This document shows positions 9,290 through 17,726 of a stretch of DNA of 64,000 nt, in pieces. The position numbers were made by a program, and so were the translations under genes. How positions within the stretch are numbered: the stretch's first letter is position 1; each line of letters starts with the position of its first letter. The notes under the pieces were generated by a model, which saw only the letters and a list, made by a program, of their open reading frames with translations, was not told the DNA's origin and ran no database searches. The DNA is taken from NCBI RefSeq assembly GCF_001282785.1, contig NZ_CVUA01000001.1:1488001-1552000 (forward strand). The letters are read 5' to 3'. Source of the DNA: Halolamina sediminis. Its GTDB lineage: Archaea > Halobacteriota > Halobacteria > Halobacteriales > Haloferacaceae.

Positions 9290-10462
9290 TTGAGAACTGA
9301 TCCCGAGTTCGCCACAGCTCGGATCTTCGACACGACCCTGCGAGACGGTGAACAGTCGCCCCGAACTTCGTTCTCCTACGACGACAAACGCGAGATAGCC
9401 GCCGCGCTGGACAGCGCCGGCGTCGACGTGATCGAGGCGGGCTTCCCCGTGAACTCCGACGCGGAGTTCACGGCGGTCCGCGACATCGCGTCGGCCGCCG
9501 ACACAACGGTCTGCGGGCTGGCTCGCGTCGTCGAGAAGGACGTCGAGGCAGCCATCGACGCCGGCGTCGATCTGGTCCACGTGTTCGCGTCGACCAGCGA
9601 CGTCCAGATCGAGGACTCGATGCACGCCAGCCGCGAGGCAGTGATCGAGCGCTCGGTCGACAGCGTCGAACGCGCCGCCGAATCCGGGGCCGAAGTGATG
9701 TTCTCCCCGATGGACGCCACCCGGACCGACCCGGAGTACCTCGCCGAGGTGATCGAGGCGGTCTCGGACGTGGGCGTCGACTGGATCAACGTTCCGGACA
9801 CCTGCGGGGTCGCGACCCCCGGGCGGTTCGCGTCGCTGATCCGGACGGTCCGGGCGCACACGGACGCCCGGATCGACGTGCACACCCACGACGACTTCGG
9901 GCTCGCGAGCGCGAACGCCCTCGCCGGCTTCGAGGCCGGCGCCGATCAGGCGCAGGTCTCCGTCGGCGGCATCGGCGAGCGCGCCGGCAACGCCGCGCTC
10001 GAACAGGTCGTCATGGCTGCCGAGAGCGTCTACGGCGCCGACACCGGGATCGACACCACCGCGATCACCGGCCTCGCCCGCACGGTCGAGGCGCGCAGCA
10101 GCGTCGACCAGCCGGCCAACGCGCCGATCGTCGGCGAGAACGCGTTCGCCCACGAGTCCGGCATCCACGCCGCGGGCGTCATCGAGAACTCGGCGACGTT
10201 CGAGCCCGGCGTGATGACGCCGGAGATGGTCGGCGCCGAGCGCGAGCTGGTGCTGGGCAAGCACACGGGCACCCACTCCGTCCGCGAGCGCCTGCGCGAG
10301 GCGGGCTACGACCCGACCGACGAGCAGGTCCGGGCGGTCACTCGCGAGGTGAAGGATCGCGGTGCCGACGGCGACGAGATCACCGAGGAGACGCTGAAGA
10401 CCGTCGCCGAGGCCAACGGCGTCGACCGCGATCCCGAACGCGTTCCGGAGGGGCCAGCCTGA
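9290..10462 (+). CDS. leuA: 2-isopropylmalate synthase, apparent N-terminal frameshift
   Basis: LeuA condenses acetyl-CoA with 2-oxoisovalerate, the first leucine-specific step. The catalytic domain is intact: FDTTLRDGEQSPR at the start, HTHDDFGLA metal-binding His residues, then NAFAHESGIHAAG and GKHTGTHSVRERL. The C-terminal regulatory LeuA domain of long bacterial forms is absent, as in other archaeal 390-residue enzymes. The only usual start in this frame is TTG at 9290. However, the frame upstream reads RRIEFSQGTL, which looks like a conserved LeuA N-terminus, and an ATG at 9229 lies one base out of frame. One extra base, perhaps in the C-run 9260-9263, would explain this. Citramalate synthase is a less likely alternative given the leuBCD neighbours. 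Confidence 0.88.
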   Translation: MRTDPEFATARIFDTTLRDGEQSPRTSFSYDDKREIAAALDSAGVDVIEAGFPVNSDAEFTAVRDIASAADTTVCGLARVVEKDVEAAIDAGVDLVHVFASTSDVQIEDSMHASREAVIERSVDSVERAAESGAEVMFSPMDATRTDPEYLAEVIEAVSDVGVDWINVPDTCGVATPGRFASLIRTVRAHTDARIDVHTHDDFGLASANALAGFEAGADQAQVSVGGIGERAGNAALEQVVMAAESVYGADTGIDTTAITGLARTVEARSSVDQPANAPIVGENAFAHESGIHAAGVIENSATFEPGVMTPEMVGAERELVLGKHTGTHSVRERLREAGYDPTDEQVRAVTREVKDRGADGDEITEETLKTVAEANGVDRDPERVPEGPA

Positions 10463-10533
10463 TGGCTCCCCGTAACGGCGCGCCGCGCCAGCCGCGGCGC
10501 TCGCGATCGTGTCACGGTGTGCCGTGGCGCGGA

Positions 10534-10572
10534 AAGAGTTATCACGGTCGGTGTCATGGCTCCGTCCATGAC
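10534..10572 (+). promoter_or_regulatory. ilv-leu operon promoter with inverted repeat at the transcript start
   Basis: A TATA-like element (AAGAGTTATC, 10534-10543) is centred about 30 nt before the ATG at 10568. GTCATGG-N6-CCATGAC (10553-10572) is a perfect inverted repeat over the expected transcript start and the leader start codon, a good place for a repressor. Confidence 0.5.
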
Positions 10573-10633
10573 GCGACGACGCCACACCGGTTCGCTCGGC
10601 GTCAGCGTCTCGCTCATCATTGTAGGGGTCTGA
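10568..10633 (+). CDS. Putative branched-chain amino acid leader peptide upstream of ilvB
   Basis: A 21-codon ORF that starts at an ATG where a leaderless transcript would begin. The second half reads SLGVSVSLIIVGV: 8 of these 13 residues are Val, Leu or Ile, the end products of the operon behind it. The stop codon TGA lies within a perfect 8-bp hairpin. Bacterial ilv operons use such peptides for ribosome-mediated attenuation; an archaeal case would be notable. This function is inferred. Translation of the ORF is not proven, and no U-run follows the hairpin. Confidence 0.55.
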   Translation: MTRRRHTGSLGVSVSLIIVGV

Positions 10634-10640
10634 CCCCTAC
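10622..10640 (+). promoter_or_regulatory. Perfect hairpin spanning the leader peptide stop codon
   Basis: GTAGGGGT-CTG-ACCCCTAC forms an 8-bp stem with a 3-nt loop. Its 5' arm encodes the last Val-Gly-Val codons of the leader ORF, and the TGA stop spans the loop and 3' arm. A ribosome finishing or stalling on the leader would decide whether it folds. Confidence 0.6.
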
Positions 10641-10703
10641 AGCCACCACTTCTCCCCCGACCGTCGCATCACCCGACCACCGAGCCTGCAGTCACGTCAC
10701 ACG

Positions 10704-12512
10704 ATGAGCGAGCCAGCACGCGCCGCGACACGGCCACGGGAGGCCGAGCGGCGGCGCGACAACGACCGAGCGGTACAGCGCGACGAACAGTCGACCGAGT
10801 CCGAGGCGCCGGCGACCGGCGCGGACGCGGCGATCGCCGCACTCGATGCGGCGGGCGTCGAGCACGTCTTCGGCGTGCAGGGCGGCGCAATCATGCCCGT
10901 CTACGACGCGCTCGCCGAGGCCGACGCCGCGCCCACCCACGTGACGATGGCCCACGAGCAAGCGGCCGCCCACGCCGCCGACGCCTACGGGCAGGTGACG
11001 GGCGAGCCGGGCGTCTGCATGGCCACCTCGGGCCCGGGCGCGACCAACCTCGTCACCGGGATCGCCGACGCCGACATGGACTCCGACCCCGTCGTCGCAC
11101 TGACGGGGCAGGTGCCGACGGCGTTCCTGGGCAACGACGCGTTCCAGGAGACCGACACCGTCGGCGTCACCCGACCGATCACGAAGGAGAACTACGTCGC
11201 GGACGACCCCGACGCCGTCGGGCCATCCGTGGGCGAGGCGGTCGAACTCGCCGGCGCCGGCCGACCGGGGCCGACGCTGGTCGACCTGCCGAAGGACGCG
11301 ACCACCGGCGACACAACGGGCCAATCTGCCGACGCCGGCCTGCCGGAGTACTACGAGGTGCCCGAGCGGGCCGACGAGCCGGCCGTCGCGGCCGCGGCCG
11401 AGGCGCTCGCCCGTGCCGAGCGCCCGCTAGTGCTCGCGGGCGGCGGCGTGGTGAAAGCCGGGGCGAGCGAGGAGCTGCGGGCGTTCGTCGAGCGCTTCGA
11501 CGTGCCCGTGGTGACGACGATGCCGGGGGTGGGCGCGGTGCCGGAAGACGACGAGCGCTGTCTCTCCTTCGCCGGCATGCACGGTACCGGCGCCGCGAAC
11601 ATGGCGATCTCACATACGGACTGCCTGTTCGCGATCGGGACGCGCTTCGACGACCGGCTGACCGGCGGCGTCGAGACGTTCGCGCCCGAGGCAGAGGTGA
11701 TCCACGCCGACGTCGACGCCGCCGAGATCTCGAAGAACGTCGAGGCGGACTACCCGCTGATCGGCGACGCCGCCGCGGTGATCGAACAGGTCCACGGAGC
11801 GTTCGCGGAGAGATCCGACGACGCGTCTGACCGCTACGCGGCGTGGCGCGAGCGGTGTCGGGAATGGGAGGCCGAGTACCCGATGACGTACGCGGCGCCC
11901 GACGACGAGCCGCTGAAGCCGCAGTTAGTCGTCGAGGCCGCCGACGCCGCGACGCCAGACGACGCGATCGTCACCACCGGCGTCGGCCAGCACCAGATGT
12001 GGGCCGCCCAGTACTGGACGTACCGTGACCCGCGCTGCTGGGTCTCCAGCCACGGGCTGGGGACGATGGGCTATGGCCTGCCCGCCGCCATCGGCGCGAA
12101 AGTCGCCGAACCGGACCGTGAGGTGGTCTGCTTCGAGGGCGACGGCTCGTTCCTGATGACGCTGCAGGAACTGTCCGTCGCCGCCCGCGAGAACCTCGAC
12201 GTGACCGTGATCGTGCTCAACAACGAGGCGATCGGGATGGTCCGACAGTGGCAGGACGCCTTCTTCGAGGGGCGACACACCGCCTCGGAGTACGGCTGGA
12301 TGCCCGAGTTCGAACCCATCGCCGAAGCGTTCGGCGCCGCGGGGTTCACCCTCGACGGGTACGACGAGGTGGCCGACACGCTGGAGGCCGCGTTCGGCCA
12401 CGACGGGCCGTCGGTCGTCGACGCCCGGATCGACCCGCGGGAGAACGTCTACCCGATGGTGCCCAGTGGCGGCGACAACAGCGGCTTCGCGCTCTCGGAG
12501 GGGCAGCTATGA
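10704..12512 (+). CDS. ilvB: Acetolactate synthase, large (catalytic) subunit
   Basis: A 602-residue thiamine-diphosphate enzyme making acetolactate from two pyruvates, or acetohydroxybutyrate from pyruvate and 2-oxobutyrate. The catalytic Glu is in AHEQAAAHAADAYG. The TPP/Mg motif begins at GDGSFLMTLQEL and ends at VLNN, and the TKENYV segment fits acetolactate synthases. The first 40 residues are a charged extension. It heads a seven-gene operon; its stop shares ATGA with ilvN. A 21-codon leader ORF and hairpin lie upstream. Confidence 0.96.
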   Translation: MSEPARAATRPREAERRRDNDRAVQRDEQSTESEAPATGADAAIAALDAAGVEHVFGVQGGAIMPVYDALAEADAAPTHVTMAHEQAAAHAADAYGQVTGEPGVCMATSGPGATNLVTGIADADMDSDPVVALTGQVPTAFLGNDAFQETDTVGVTRPITKENYVADDPDAVGPSVGEAVELAGAGRPGPTLVDLPKDATTGDTTGQSADAGLPEYYEVPERADEPAVAAAAEALARAERPLVLAGGGVVKAGASEELRAFVERFDVPVVTTMPGVGAVPEDDERCLSFAGMHGTGAANMAISHTDCLFAIGTRFDDRLTGGVETFAPEAEVIHADVDAAEISKNVEADYPLIGDAAAVIEQVHGAFAERSDDASDRYAAWRERCREWEAEYPMTYAAPDDEPLKPQLVVEAADAATPDDAIVTTGVGQHQMWAAQYWTYRDPRCWVSSHGLGTMGYGLPAAIGAKVAEPDREVVCFEGDGSFLMTLQELSVAARENLDVTVIVLNNEAIGMVRQWQDAFFEGRHTASEYGWMPEFEPIAEAFGAAGFTLDGYDEVADTLEAAFGHDGPSVVDARIDPRENVYPMVPSGGDNSGFALSEGQL

Positions 12513-13231
12513 GCGGGGAGTCACCGGCGGACGCCGGCTTTGCGGACCCGGACGCCGACCGTGACGGCCTACAGGGCCCCGGCCCGGACGAGCGGGAGCG
12601 ACCCACCGGCCGACGGTCGGACCAGGGCGTCCGGGTCGACCCCGAGGCCGAGGCCAGTCACCCCGAACGCCGGACCACCATCTCGGCGCTGGTGAAACAC
12701 GAGCCCGGGGTGCTGGCGGAGGTCGCGGGGCTGGTGAGCCGCCGACGGTTCGACATCGACTCGCTGACCGTCGGGCCGACGACGAACCCCGAGACCGCCC
12801 GGATGACGCTGACCATCGAAGAGCCCGAGCCGGGGGTCAGACAGGTCGAGAAGCAACTGGAGAAGCTGGTGCCGGTGATCTCGGTCCGGGAGCTGGATCG
12901 GGACGCGGTCCGGCGCGAACTGGCGGTGCTGAAGATCCACGACGACGACCCCGCCGCCGTCGAGGCGGTCGCCGAGATGTTCGACGCCCGGACGCTCAAC
13001 GCCGAGCCCGGGACCGTGACCGTCGAGGTGACGGGGAGCTCCGCCCAGATCGACCGGGCGATCGACGCGTTCCAGCGGTTCGGCGTCCGGGAGCTGACCC
13101 GGACCGGCACGGCGGCGCTGGCTCGCGGTACCGAGTGGACCACCGACGCGGAGGAATCGCGCTACGAACGACACCGAACCGACGGCGCCGACGGAACGGC
13201 GTCACAGACGAGCGATACCCACCGACGATGA
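12509..13231 (+). CDS. ilvN: Acetolactate synthase, small (regulatory) subunit
   Basis: A 240-residue IlvN/IlvH. After a charged N-terminal extension of about 50 residues comes an ACT domain ([20 protein letters not shown]) that binds valine for feedback control, then the second regulatory domain ([22 protein letters not shown]). It activates IlvB and makes it sensitive to branched-chain amino acids. Both ends overlap neighbouring genes by ATGA. The Arg- and Thr-rich last 25 residues look unstructured. Confidence 0.95.
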   Translation: MSGESPADAGFADPDADRDGLQGPGPDERERPTGRRSDQGVRVDPEAEASHPERRTTISALVKHEPGVLAEVAGLVSRRRFDIDSLTVGPTTNPETARMTLTIEEPEPGVRQVEKQLEKLVPVISVRELDRDAVRRELAVLKIHDDDPAAVEAVAEMFDARTLNAEPGTVTVEVTGSSAQIDRAIDAFQRFGVRELTRTGTAALARGTEWTTDAEESRYERHRTDGADGTASQTSDTHRR

Positions 13232-14262
13232 CGGAGAACACCATCTACCACGACGACGACGCGACGCACAGCTACATCGAAGAGAAGACGGTCGCGGTGC
13301 TGGGCTACGGCAGTCAGGGCCACGCACACGCCCAGAACCTCGCGGAGAGCGGGGTCGACGTGATCGTCGGCCTGCGCGAGGGCTCGGCCTCCCGGACCGC
13401 GGCCCGCGAGGACGGGCTCACCGTCGCGACGCCGACGGAGGCCGCGGCGGCCGCCGACGTGGTGTCGATGCTCGTCCCGGACAACGTCCAGCCGGACGTG
13501 TACGACGACATCGCGCCCGAACTGGACGCCGGCGACACGCTGCAGTTCGCCCACGGCTTCAACATCCACTACGACCAGATCGAGCCGCCCGAGGACGTCG
13601 ACGTGACGATGGTCGCTCCGAAGGGGCCGGGCCACATCGTCCGCCGGCAGTACACGGACGGCGAAGGGACGCCCGGGCTGATCGCGGTGTACCGCGACGC
13701 GACCGGCGAGGCCAGACAGGAGGCCCTCGCCTACGCCGGGGCGATCGGCTGCACTCGCGCGGGCGTGATCGAGACCACGTTCCGCGAGGAGACCGAGACC
13801 GACCTGTTCGGCGAGCAGGCGGTGCTCTGTGGCGGCGTCACCGAACTCGTGAAGGCGGGCTACGAGACGCTGACAGACGCGGGCTACAGCGAGGAGATGG
13901 CGTACTTCGAGTGCCTGAACGAACTGAAGCTCATCGTCGACCTGCTGTACGAGGGTGGCATGGGCGGGATGTGGGACTCCGTCTCCGACACCGCAGAGTA
14001 CGGCGGGATCACCCGCGGCGAGGTGGTCGTCGACGACCACACCCGCGAGCAGATGGAGACCGTGCTGGAACAGGTCCAGAACGGCGAGTTCGCGACGGAG
14101 TGGATCACCGAGAACCGGGCGGGCCGGCCGTCCTACGGCCAGCGCCGCGCCGCCGAGAAGAACCACGAGATCGAGGAGGTGGGCGAGGAGCTCCGCTCGC
14201 TGTTCGCCTGGAGCGACGCCGAGAAGAACCGGGAGCCAGCCGACACACCGGCAGACGACTGA
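13228..14262 (+). CDS. ilvC: Ketol-acid reductoisomerase
   Basis: A 344-residue class I IlvC. It isomerises and reduces acetolactate with NAD(P)H and Mg2+. The Rossmann motif [13 protein letters not shown] is near residue 25, followed by the knotted domain with [14 protein letters not shown] and [13 protein letters not shown], which carry the metal-binding acids. The ATG overlapping the ilvN stop was chosen; a GTG further upstream would only add residues inside ilvN. The C-terminal 15 residues are an acidic extension. Confidence 0.97.
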   Translation: MTENTIYHDDDATHSYIEEKTVAVLGYGSQGHAHAQNLAESGVDVIVGLREGSASRTAAREDGLTVATPTEAAAAADVVSMLVPDNVQPDVYDDIAPELDAGDTLQFAHGFNIHYDQIEPPEDVDVTMVAPKGPGHIVRRQYTDGEGTPGLIAVYRDATGEARQEALAYAGAIGCTRAGVIETTFREETETDLFGEQAVLCGGVTELVKAGYETLTDAGYSEEMAYFECLNELKLIVDLLYEGGMGGMWDSVSDTAEYGGITRGEVVVDDHTREQMETVLEQVQNGEFATEWITENRAGRPSYGQRRAAEKNHEIEEVGEELRSLFAWSDAEKNREPADTPADD

Positions 14263-14267
14263 GACCA

Positions 14268-14624
14268 ATGAGCCGACACACCGACACCACGAGCCGGCGA
14301 CGTGACGAGACGAACCGACGGGAGACCAGCCAGCGGACGATGGGCGAGGTGAGCCACACCAACCCCATGACAGGGGAGAGCTTCGGCGACTCGCAGGTGT
14401 TCCAGCGCGGGACAGTCGTGATGGTCGACGGCGGCGAGGCCGAAGACGAGCGCGACGGCGACCGCGACGGGGAGCCGATGGGCGACGTGGACCACACGCC
14501 CCGGGAGGACGCGCCCGATGCCAACGACGCGTACGTCCGCGGCGTCGATCGCGAGGGAGAGGGCGACGACGGGTCCGAAACGGCGGCTGACACCGAGGAG
14601 GGAGCCGACGAGGAGCCCGTATGA
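14268..14624 (+). CDS. Small acidic protein of unknown function inside the ilv-leu operon
   Basis: A 118-residue protein between ilvC and leuC, 5 nt after ilvC and overlapping the leuC start by ATGA. Its N-terminus is Arg/Thr-rich and its C-terminal half is Asp/Glu/Gly-rich, both probably unstructured. The middle holds a compact, likely conserved core (NPMTGESFGDSQVFQRG). From memory, a small ORF sits at this position in other haloarchaeal ilv-leu operons. No catalytic motif is recognised. The context suggests a partner or regulator of leucine enzymes, but nothing in the sequence proves that. Confidence 0.8.
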   Translation: MSRHTDTTSRRRDETNRRETSQRTMGEVSHTNPMTGESFGDSQVFQRGTVVMVDGGEAEDERDGDRDGEPMGDVDHTPREDAPDANDAYVRGVDREGEGDDGSETAADTEEGADEEPV

Positions 14625-16093
14625 GCGAGGGGACGCTGTACGACGCGGTGTGGGACCGCCACCGTGTCCGGCGGCTCCCTAGCGGGCAGGACCAGCTGTT
14701 CGTCGGGCTCCACCTGATCCACGAGGTGACGAGCCCGCAGGCGTTCGGGATGCTCGAGGAGCGCGACCTCGAAGTCGCGTACCCCGAGCGCACCCACGCC
14801 ACCGCCGACCACATCGTCCCCACGGACGACCGCGAGCGCCCGTACGACGACGACGCGGCGGAGTCGATGATGGCCGAACTGGAGGAAAACGTCGAACAGG
14901 CCGACCTCTCGTTCGACCATCCCGACACGGGGCGACAGGGGATCGTCCACGTCGTCGGCCCCGAACAGGGGCTGACCCAGCCCGGGATGACCGTGGTCTG
15001 CGGTGACTCCCACACCGCGACCCACGGCGCGGTCGGCGCGCTGGCGTTCGGGATCGGCACCTCCCAGATCCGGGACGTGCTCGCGACCGGCACCGTCGCG
15101 ATGGAGAAGCAGGCAGTCAGGCGGATCGAGGTGACGGGCGAACTCGGCGACGGCGTCTCAGCGAAGGATCTGATCCTGACGATCATCGGCGAGCTCGGCA
15201 CCGACGGCGGCGTCGGCTACGTGTACGAGTACGGCGGCCCCGCGGTCGAGTCGCTGTCGATGGCGGGCCGGATGACCGTCTGCAACATGTCGATCGAGGG
15301 CGGCGCCCGCGCGGGCTACGTCAACCCCGACGAGACCACCTACGAGTGGATGGCCGAGACGGACGCCTTCGTCGACAACGAGGAGCGAAGCTCCTCGAGC
15401 AGCCGGACGCAGTCCGGCGACGCCCCCGAGAAATTCGCCGAGCGAAAGGAGTACTGGGAGTCGATCCGCTCGGGCGACGACGCCACCTACGACGACGTGG
15501 TGACGATCGACGCCGACGCGATCGAGCCGACGGTGACGTGGGGGACGACGCCCGGGCAGACGGCCGGGATCTCCGATCCCGTCCCCGACCCCGCCGACCT
15601 CCCGCCCGAGGACCGCGCGGTCGCCGAGCGGGCACAGGACCACATGGGCGTCACGCCCGGCGAGCCGATGGCGGGGTTCCCGGTCGACGTGGCCTTTCTC
15701 GGCTCCTGTACGAACGCGCGGCTGCCCGACCTCCGTGCGGCCGCCGAAGTCGTCGAGGGCCGAACGCTGGCCGACGGCGTGCGGGGGCTCGTCGTCCCCG
15801 GCAGCCAGCGCGTGAAAGCCGCCGCCGAGGCCGAGGGACTGGACGAGACGTTCCGCGACGCCGGCTTCGAGTGGCGCGGCGCGGGCTGTTCGATGTGTCT
15901 CGGGATGAACGACGACCAGCTCGTCGGCGACGAGGTGTGTGCCTCCTCGTCGAACCGGAACTTCGTCGGCCGGCAGGGCAGCGCCGACGGGCGGACGATC
16001 CTGATGAGCCCCGAGATGGTCGCCGCCGCCGCGGTGACCGGCGAGGTGACCGACGTGCGCGAACTCGACGCCGCGCCGGAGGTGGCGCGATGA
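14621..16093 (+). CDS. leuC: 3-isopropylmalate dehydratase, large subunit
   Basis: A 490-residue aconitase-family LeuC that, with LeuD, converts 2- to 3-isopropylmalate using a 4Fe-4S cluster. The three cluster cysteines are in FLGSCTN and GCSMCLGM. CGDSHTATHGAVG and NMSIEGGARAG are family landmarks. Near residues 253-270 lies an odd insert (NEERSSSSSRTQSGD) encoded by two adjacent perfect palindromes. It falls in a surface segment before the conserved YWESI stretch, so the enzyme is probably still active. ATGA overlaps with both neighbours. Confidence 0.95.
   Translation: MSEGTLYDAVWDRHRVRRLPSGQDQLFVGLHLIHEVTSPQAFGMLEERDLEVAYPERTHATADHIVPTDDRERPYDDDAAESMMAELEENVEQADLSFDHPDTGRQGIVHVVGPEQGLTQPGMTVVCGDSHTATHGAVGALAFGIGTSQIRDVLATGTVAMEKQAVRRIEVTGELGDGVSAKDLILTIIGELGTDGGVGYVYEYGGPAVESLSMAGRMTVCNMSIEGGARAGYVNPDETTYEWMAETDAFVDNEERSSSSSRTQSGDAPEKFAERKEYWESIRSGDDATYDDVVTIDADAIEPTVTWGTTPGQTAGISDPVPDPADLPPEDRAVAERAQDHMGVTPGEPMAGFPVDVAFLGSCTNARLPDLRAAAEVVEGRTLADGVRGLVVPGSQRVKAAAEAEGLDETFRDAGFEWRGAGCSMCLGMNDDQLVGDEVCASSSNRNFVGRQGSADGRTILMSPEMVAAAAVTGEVTDVRELDAAPEVAR
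15379..15418. repeat. Two tandem perfect palindromes inserted in frame within leuC
   Basis: CGAGGAGC-GAA-GCTCCTCG (15379-15397) is followed after four bases by GCCGGAC-GCA-GTCCGGC (15402-15418). Both have 3-nt loops and perfect stems. The same two stem types, in reverse order and strand, occur in the gap after pdxS. Confidence 0.75.
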
Positions 16094-16752
16094 GCGACCC
16101 CGTCGACGTGCCCGCGATCGAGCGCGTCGAAGGAACGGGCGTCCCGGTGCGGGGGAACGACATCGACACCGACCAGATCATCCCCGCGCGGTTCCTCAAG
16201 GTGCTCACCTTCGAGGGGCTCGGAGAGTTCGCCTTCTTCGACCAGCGGTACGAGAACACCGGCCCCGACGCGGGCGGCGACGGGCTCGCCGCCGAGAGCG
16301 AGGCCGCCGAGCAGCCCACTGATCACCCGTTCAACGACGAGCGCTTCCGGGAGGGGAACGTGCTGGTGGTCAACGCCAACTTCGGCTGTGGCTCCTCCAG
16401 AGAGCACGCGCCGCAGGCGCTGATGCGCTGGGGCATCGACGCCATCGTCGGCGAGTCGTTCGCGGAGATCTTCGCGGGCAACTGTCTCGCGCTGGGGATC
16501 CCGACCGTGACCGCCGACAGCGAGGAAGTCGAAGCGCTGCAGGACCACGTCGACGCCAACCCGGACACCGAAATCGAGGTCGACGTTGGCGCGGAGACGG
16601 TGCGCTACGACGATCGCGAGATCGACGCCGCGGTCGACTCGGCACAGCGACAGTCGCTCGTCGCGGGCGAGTGGGACACCACCGCGCTGCTCGGCGCCAA
16701 CCCCGAGGCAGTCGCCGAAACGGCCGCTTCGCTTCCCTACACCGACCGATGA
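16090..16752 (+). CDS. leuD: 3-isopropylmalate dehydratase, small subunit
   Basis: A 220-residue swivel-domain protein that completes the isopropylmalate isomerase with LeuC. Conserved landmarks are [16 protein letters not shown] near the start and [15 protein letters not shown] in the middle. A Glu/Ala-rich insertion near residues 60-75 is a haloarchaeal surface extension. The start overlaps the leuC stop and the stop overlaps the leuB start, both by ATGA, which should help equal production of the subunits. Confidence 0.96.
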   Translation: MSDPVDVPAIERVEGTGVPVRGNDIDTDQIIPARFLKVLTFEGLGEFAFFDQRYENTGPDAGGDGLAAESEAAEQPTDHPFNDERFREGNVLVVNANFGCGSSREHAPQALMRWGIDAIVGESFAEIFAGNCLALGIPTVTADSEEVEALQDHVDANPDTEIEVDVGAETVRYDDREIDAAVDSAQRQSLVAGEWDTTALLGANPEAVAETAASLPYTDR

Positions 16753-17726
16753 CCGAGGAGATCGCCGTGATCCCCGGCGACGGGATCGGACGGGAGGTCG
16801 TCCCCGCCGCGGTTCGGGTGCTGGAGGCCGTCGACCTCGAGTTCTCCTTCCGGGAAGCTGAGGCCGGCGACGCCGTTGCCGAGGAGCGAGGAACGCCGCT
16901 CCCCGAGTCCACGGTCGAGACCGTCGAGGCCGCCGACGCGACGCTGTTCGGCGCCGCGGGCGAGACGGCGGCCGACGTGATCCTCCCCCTACGGGAGGCG
17001 GTCGGCAGCTTCGCGAACGTTCGGCCTGCTCGCGCCTACCCGGGCGTCGACGCGCTCCGACCGGAGACTGATCTCGTGTTCGTCCGGGAGAACACCGAGG
17101 GCGTCTACGCGGGCATCGAGAGCGATTTCGGCGAGGGCGTGACGACGCTCACACGCGTGGTCACTGAGTCCGCGTCCCGGCGGATCGCCGAGTTCGGCTT
17201 CGAGTACGCCGCCGAGCGCGACGCCGACGTGACGGTCGCGCACAAGGCGAACGTGATGCGCGTCACCGACGGACGGTTCCTCGATTCGGTGGACGCCGTG
17301 GCCGAGGAACGCGGCGCCGAGTACGATACGGAGCTGATGGACGCGCTGGCGACGAAGCTGCTGCTCGACCCGACTGAGTACGACGTGATCGTCTGCCCGA
17401 ACCTCGCGGGCGACGTGCTCTCCGATCTCGCGGCGGGGCTCGTGGGTGGGCTGGGGCTGCTACCGTCCGCCAACGTCGGCGCCGAGAACGGGCTGTTCGA
17501 GCCGGTCCACGGCACCGCGCCGGATATCGCCGGCGAGGGCGTCGCCAACCCCGCGGCGGCGATCCTGAGCGCGGCGATGCTGCTGGAGAGCCTTGGTCAC
17601 GAGGACGCGGCTACCGACGTTCGCTCCGCGGTCGAGCGCACGCTCGACGCCGGCCCCCGGACCCCGGACCTCGGCGGCACGGCGTCGACCGACGAGGTGG
17701 CCGACGACGTGATCGCCCGGCTCTAG
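16749..17726 (+). CDS. leuB: 3-isopropylmalate dehydrogenase
   Basis: A 325-residue enzyme of the isocitrate/isopropylmalate dehydrogenase family that oxidises and decarboxylates 3-isopropylmalate with NAD+. [10 protein letters not shown] opens the protein; [12 protein letters not shown] carries the substrate Arg/Glu contacts; AHKANVMR has the catalytic Lys; [16 protein letters not shown] has the metal-binding Asp residues; [17 protein letters not shown] contacts the cofactor. It is the last gene of the operon. Its stop shares CTAG with the stop of the gene on the other strand. Confidence 0.96.
   Translation: MTEEIAVIPGDGIGREVVPAAVRVLEAVDLEFSFREAEAGDAVAEERGTPLPESTVETVEAADATLFGAAGETAADVILPLREAVGSFANVRPARAYPGVDALRPETDLVFVRENTEGVYAGIESDFGEGVTTLTRVVTESASRRIAEFGFEYAAERDADVTVAHKANVMRVTDGRFLDSVDAVAEERGAEYDTELMDALATKLLLDPTEYDVIVCPNLAGDVLSDLAAGLVGGLGLLPSANVGAENGLFEPVHGTAPDIAGEGVANPAAAILSAAMLLESLGHEDAATDVRSAVERTLDAGPRTPDLGGTASTDEVADDVIARL

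Noticed and set aside
13162-15201. 679-residue open frame antisense to ilvC and leuC
   Set aside because: Shadow of GC-rich coding DNA. It is Arg/Ser/Val-rich without domains, and the opposite strand is certain coding sequence.
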